DNA of 64,000 nucleotides from assembly GCF_905475395.1 (NCBI RefSeq), contig NC_058337.1, positions 100,682,368 to 100,746,367 of the forward strand, written 5' to 3'. The DNA is from Chrysoperla carnea (taxonomy: Eukaryota > Arthropoda > Insecta > Neuroptera > Chrysopidae). A program made the translations under genes and the position numbers. The notes under the pieces are model-generated. The model ran no database searches. It saw nothing but the letters and a program-made list of their open reading frames with translations, and was not told the DNA's origin. Below are positions 59,957-64,000 of the stretch, piece by piece (the stretch's first letter is position 1; each line of letters begins with the position of its first letter).

Positions 59957-61837
59957 GTATTGATGGTGATCTGAACAACAGGTTGTTTGGCTACACTTGG
60001 GGTTCTTATTGAAAACGCTAGATAGAGGAAGTATCTCTTATTGTTAGCTGGAATAAAGCCCAATTGCAAACAGTCTGTCTTTTGTAGTCTGTGCATGGAG
60101 GTTATTTATTTTACCGAAAGTGAGCACATGTTAAATGCGTGCACTAGCGCTTTATAAGATGCGCCTAAGACTGTTTTTTTTGACGTATTCATTTTTAGAT
60201 TCATTTTATTATTATAGTATCGCAACAGAGACAGTGCCAATACACATTTAGTGTTGAATGTTGATATTTAAACGCATTCGTGTTCCAGATATTCATTTGC
60301 AAACACAACGACGACAACGTTCCGGTTTTAATTTACAATTTTGTATAAAATTAAAACATTGAATATATATAACCTACCAATATATCATTTATCAATATTT
60401 AATCAACCATATAATTTATATGAAAATAAATAATTGTTTTATTAAATTTATTTTATTCAAACATAAATTAAAAATAAATGAGATTTTTAGTTTGTGATTG
60501 TTCAACTATTATCTACTTAATATATAGAATTAAAATTATATTATTAAAATATTAATTTTTCAATATTTAATTTAATATAGTGTATTTAGTGATAAATAAT
60601 AAAATTAAATTAATTTTTATTTTAAAATCTCAGTATAGTACAAAAATTATAAATTAGTGTAGTTTTTATTAATATTATAAATATTTAATATTCTGTATTG
60701 TTAGTGTTTTTTAATTAATATTTTAAATTTTTTTGAAGATTAATCACAAAAAGGTGAGTACTGTTCAAATTTTTTTTTAAAATTATTGTACTTTACCGGT
60801 TTGTTTTATTTCATCATAATGTTATTGATTGGCTAAAAATTTTGATACATAAGTAATTTACGAAATAAAAATGACATAATAAAATCTATTCGTTGTGTGC
60901 GTAGTCATGGTAGGGATAATAAAATCGATGCCAGCGCTTTAAGTGAAAAATTTTGGAGATAAAGTGGGCTGTTATGACTAATTTGCAATTATTTACATGT
61001 TAATGATATAGAAACTGTCAAATTAAAATGATTGAAAAACACTAATTAATTAAACTTAATGCATTAAAAATTGTGAAAATAAGAAATCAAATTGTACAAA
61101 TATTATTTTTCAAATGTTAATTATCGTAATTATTTATTTAAATTTGTGAAACAAGAATATTAAATTTTAAATGTAAGTTTTCAATGCAATCCACACAATT
61201 ATATATGCATCCATTAATTCTATAATTAAAGTAGTGTATCGTTGTCATGGAAACGAAATTCACGCTCGGAGCGAATAGGATTTTTATTAACACTTGAGAA
61301 TAAAAATTTGATATTATTACCAAAAAAGTATAAAGTGTAGACCAAATTAAAAGTGTTTATTACAAATAATTTGCATTTTATAAAGATTATTTGCAGCAAA
61401 GTTATTTTTTAACATTTTTTTCGTAAAGCAATTGATTTTGTTAAACTTATTTTTTTCTGGCTCGTTTTCGAAATATCGTAAAACAATATTTAGAATTCTA
61501 TTAATGAATACATACGACTTTCAATTTTAATTCATACTTTATCGAAATTACTGCTACTTAGGTATGTTAATCGAATTTCTAAATAGCTTTTAGAAAAGCG
61601 TTAAAAAAAACAAATTAAAAATATTGAAATGAAGTTTAAATACTATGAGCCAGCAAGGATTATTAAGTAAAAAGGCTGGTCATTTCAAGAATTCGCCAAT
61701 AATTCGACCCAAATCTTTACTGAGATGAGAAATTATTTCCATATCTTTTGTCAGTGAATTTATATAACTGGGTATCTCACAGCTGTTAATTATAATGAAA
61801 CCATTGCCTAATCATATTTTGAAGAAGCAATAATTTC

Positions 61838-62575
61838 TTAAGGTTGTACGAGCACCAAGACAATTTTAGATTTAGGGTTGAAATTATTTGTACCTTATTT
61901 TCAAAGATGATGAATTTTCTTACAACTGAATGTAGACGTAAAATAAGAATAAAATTTTTAGATATCTGCCTTGGGTTTTGAAATTAACGAAAGTTAAATA
62001 ATTAAACAAAATTTTCAATTTTCTATATTTTAAAATTACTCCAAATATTGGAAAAATTGTATTCTTACTTTTCGTCTTATATTGTGAAGTTATTACATAA
62101 TTCACCATCAAAATTGAAAATACAGTCAAACCTGGGTAAGTGAGAACTGGATAAGTGAGAAATCAAATCTCTATAAGTGAGAGTAATAGCCAGGACCCGT
62201 CATTTTAAGCTCCCAAAATCTATATTAGCGAAAAACAGAAATCTCTGTAAGAGAGAGTGGTTTTTACTTCATGGACCTCCGTAAGTGAGACTGCTACTTA
62301 TCTATATCTCTATAAGCGACAGTCGAGCTTTATTTATTTATATTATTTAGGAGAAATATTTACTACATTAGTACTTGCTGTGACTTGTTCTTGCTGCGTA
62401 CCTCTATAAGAGAGAAACGCTACCCATGTACCTGCATTAGCGAGAAACTCGGATTAGTGACACACCTCAATAAGCGAGAATGAGATTGTGCTCCCTTGAA
62501 CTCTCGATTATCGAGGTTTGACAGTAAATATTTTTTTTAATTTGTGTTCTCACCACCGTGCTCATATATCCTTAT
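61838..62575 (+). mobile_element. TTAA-ended foldback MITE, copy 4, interrupted by another MITE
   Basis: It begins TTAAGGTTGTACGAGCACC and ends 'accaccgtgctcatatatcc' then TTAT (degenerate TTAA). The interior matches the 22.2-kb copy in reverse complement. It is split at 62,121-62,526 by the CAGTCAAACCT element. ORF 61,920-62,129 is a translation of this repeat. Confidence 0.8.
62123..62524. mobile_element. pogo/Tigger-like MITE with TA target site
   Basis: 402 bp, starting CAGTCAAACCTGGGTAAGTG and ending CGAGGTTTGACAG (inverted with one mismatch), with TA on both sides (62,121-62,122 and 62,525-62,526). The interior repeats 'taagtgaga/taagcgaga/taagagaga' many times. The CAGTCAAACCT end and TA duplication resemble pogo/Tigger-type Tc1/mariner elements. 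No transposase is encoded. Confidence 0.8.
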
Positions 62576-63439
62576 TTAGGCGGGCACAACGGTTTTTTAG
62601 TCGTTAAACGGTTTGGTCTTCGGAATTATTTTGGGAGTAAATTGTAGGATAAAATTTGAGTAAGATAAAGATCAACTGAGTAAGTTTGGCTTTTTGATTT
62701 TTGAAAAACAAAAGTTGTTTTTTAGTCAATTTATTCATTCCCGGACTTATTTTCAATAAATCATTTTTTATCCCCAAGAAGGGGTGGCACCCACCCCCAG
62801 GGTATTCCCAGGGAGAACCTAAATCCAAATTTTTGTGCAAATGGATGCTGTTTAACAAACTTATACAGTAACGTTCCATTTTACCTTCAGTGACTGGACT
62901 ATGAGTAGATTTTTTAAAACAGTAATCAGTAATCTAATAAAACTGCATAAGTGGCCTCAAAAGCAATAAAATGAAAAATTATTTTTGCGGTAATAATTAA
63001 TATTGTATCATTAAAATGTGGTAACAATTTATTTTCCTTAATTTTAATTTAGAGGGACGGAAAATTTTTCCATGATTATTTATTTAAAAGGTAGTAATTA
63101 ATATTCTTATCAATTTAAAATTAGTTTTGGTTTTTATTTACAATCCATAAAAAGTTTTTTCTGAAAGTAGTAGTTTATACTTCTATAGTTATGTTTCGCT
63201 GATTGGCGGGGGAAGAAGGGGTATATAAGTACCTAGATGTTTTCTTTTTTTATAATTAAACAAGTGAAAATAAACAATTGATTGATTTAATTGTTTAAAT
63301 ATCTTGTATAAATGGTATTGATCATTAGTATTTGCATTATTTTAATAAATTGTAAGAATTAAAAAAATCAACCCATTTATGGCGGTATTTCTTTTGGAAA
63401 GACTTGCCTAGTTGAAGCCTGCTAGAAATCAACTGTCTA

Positions 63440-63775
63440 TGTTTTAGAGGGAACACAATGATATTTACTCCCTCACCGGGATCATTTTTTACATTATAAA
63501 TTTCGCTCTATCTTTTACGGTTTATAAAATGTGTTAGGGATCCTAGGAATCCACGACCCATTTGACCTATTTCGCTTATGTATACTCTCTACAAATTTAC
63601 TTTTTTAGTTTTTGAGTTATCGTGCTGACAGACGGGCGGAAGGACGGAAATGGACTAATTAGGTGATTTTATGAATCAAATTTTTTTATCATCAATATTT
63701 CTAAGCGTTACAAACTTGGAACTGAAATTAGTATACCCTGATATATATTTCATATATACAGGTTATATAAGAACT
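63440..63775 (+). repeat. Interspersed repeat family R, copy
   Basis: 'tcgctctatcttttacggtt', 'ttttgagttatcgtgctgac', 'gacggaaatggactaattag' and 'aagcgttacaaacttggaac', ending in 'agtataccctgatatatatt', are the reverse complement of the 26.8-kb copy. Confidence 0.7.
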
Positions 63776-64000
63776 AAAATATAGATTTTCCATTGATCAA
63801 TATTTTGTTTTTCTTTTGAATAATCCAAAATTTCCTGTATATTTTTGTCAAAACTATCTGAGTATTGTATTTTTTTATTGGACGCCTAAATGGATTTTGT
63901 CTTACATTTTTTTTTTAAAATTAGTTAAAAATACAATTTATTATTTGTTTGAAATTACAATAATTTCATAAGTATAATTTCCTTAAATATATTTTTAAAA

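Larger units (their letters stand above)
53462..64000. other. Right-hand gene-poor interval
   Basis: No recognised gene. It contains an unassigned 151-codon ORF (54,087), a possible orphan exon (55,028), family R copies at 56.1 and 63.5 kb, a Helitron-like repeat (57.5 kb), an inverted SINE (59.2 kb), an hAT-like MITE (59.76 kb), an AT-rich zone with a good donor-like site near 60,757 (AAAAAGGTGAGTACT), and a nested MITE (61.8-62.6 kb). The 58.4-58.8 kb and 62.6-62.9 kb ORFs show no recognisable protein features. Confidence 0.55.

Overview
The window is AT-rich nuclear DNA of an insect-like animal. It has multi-exon genes with GT-AG introns, introns up to several kb, and gene-poor stretches packed with short interspersed repeats. 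All recognised genes have animal orthologues. The species and order cannot be told from the sequence alone, and nothing bacterial, plasmid or CRISPR-like is present.

Layout. (1) 348-801, minus strand: the first two exons of mitochondrial glutamyl-tRNA(Gln) amidotransferase subunit A (GatA); the gene runs off the left edge. (2) 2,467-30,414, minus strand: an SLC38A9-type lysosomal amino-acid transporter/arginine sensor locus with an unusual structure. A complete ten-exon gene (core copy B, 574 aa) occupies 11,668-30,414. Downstream of it, 2,467-7,525 holds a second intact set of the seven exons encoding the membrane core (copy A, 471 codons) with no recognisable N-terminal exons of its own. 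(3) 30,415-42,532: about 12 kb with no recognised gene but many repeats, including a four-unit 315-bp tandem array. (4) 42,533-45,315, minus strand: a two-exon SH3BGRL/Sh3beta gene with an acidic tail; a near-perfect 257-bp direct duplication lies just upstream of its start codon. (5) 47,514-53,403, plus strand: an eight-exon Sap130 gene (Sin3/HDAC corepressor subunit), divergent from Sh3beta. (6) 53,404-64,000: repeats plus one unassigned ORF and one possible orphan exon.

Mobile DNA. Both tRNA-derived SINE families found have target-site duplications (perfect in the Leu-type family). There is also a decayed non-LTR retrotransposon end (RNase H plus zinc knuckle), several MITE families (TTAA foldback, TA-flanked, 8-bp-TSD hAT-like, TTTCGG-TIR), possible non-autonomous Helitrons, RTE-like 3' tails, and an unnamed repeat present at least seven times.

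The most interesting item is the SLC38A9 locus. Exon 3 ends in phase 0, and the first core exons of both copies begin in phase 0. One N-terminal (Rag/Ragulator-binding) region could therefore be spliced to either of two diverged transporter cores, giving two sensors from one promoter. This is an inference from exon structure and needs transcript evidence.
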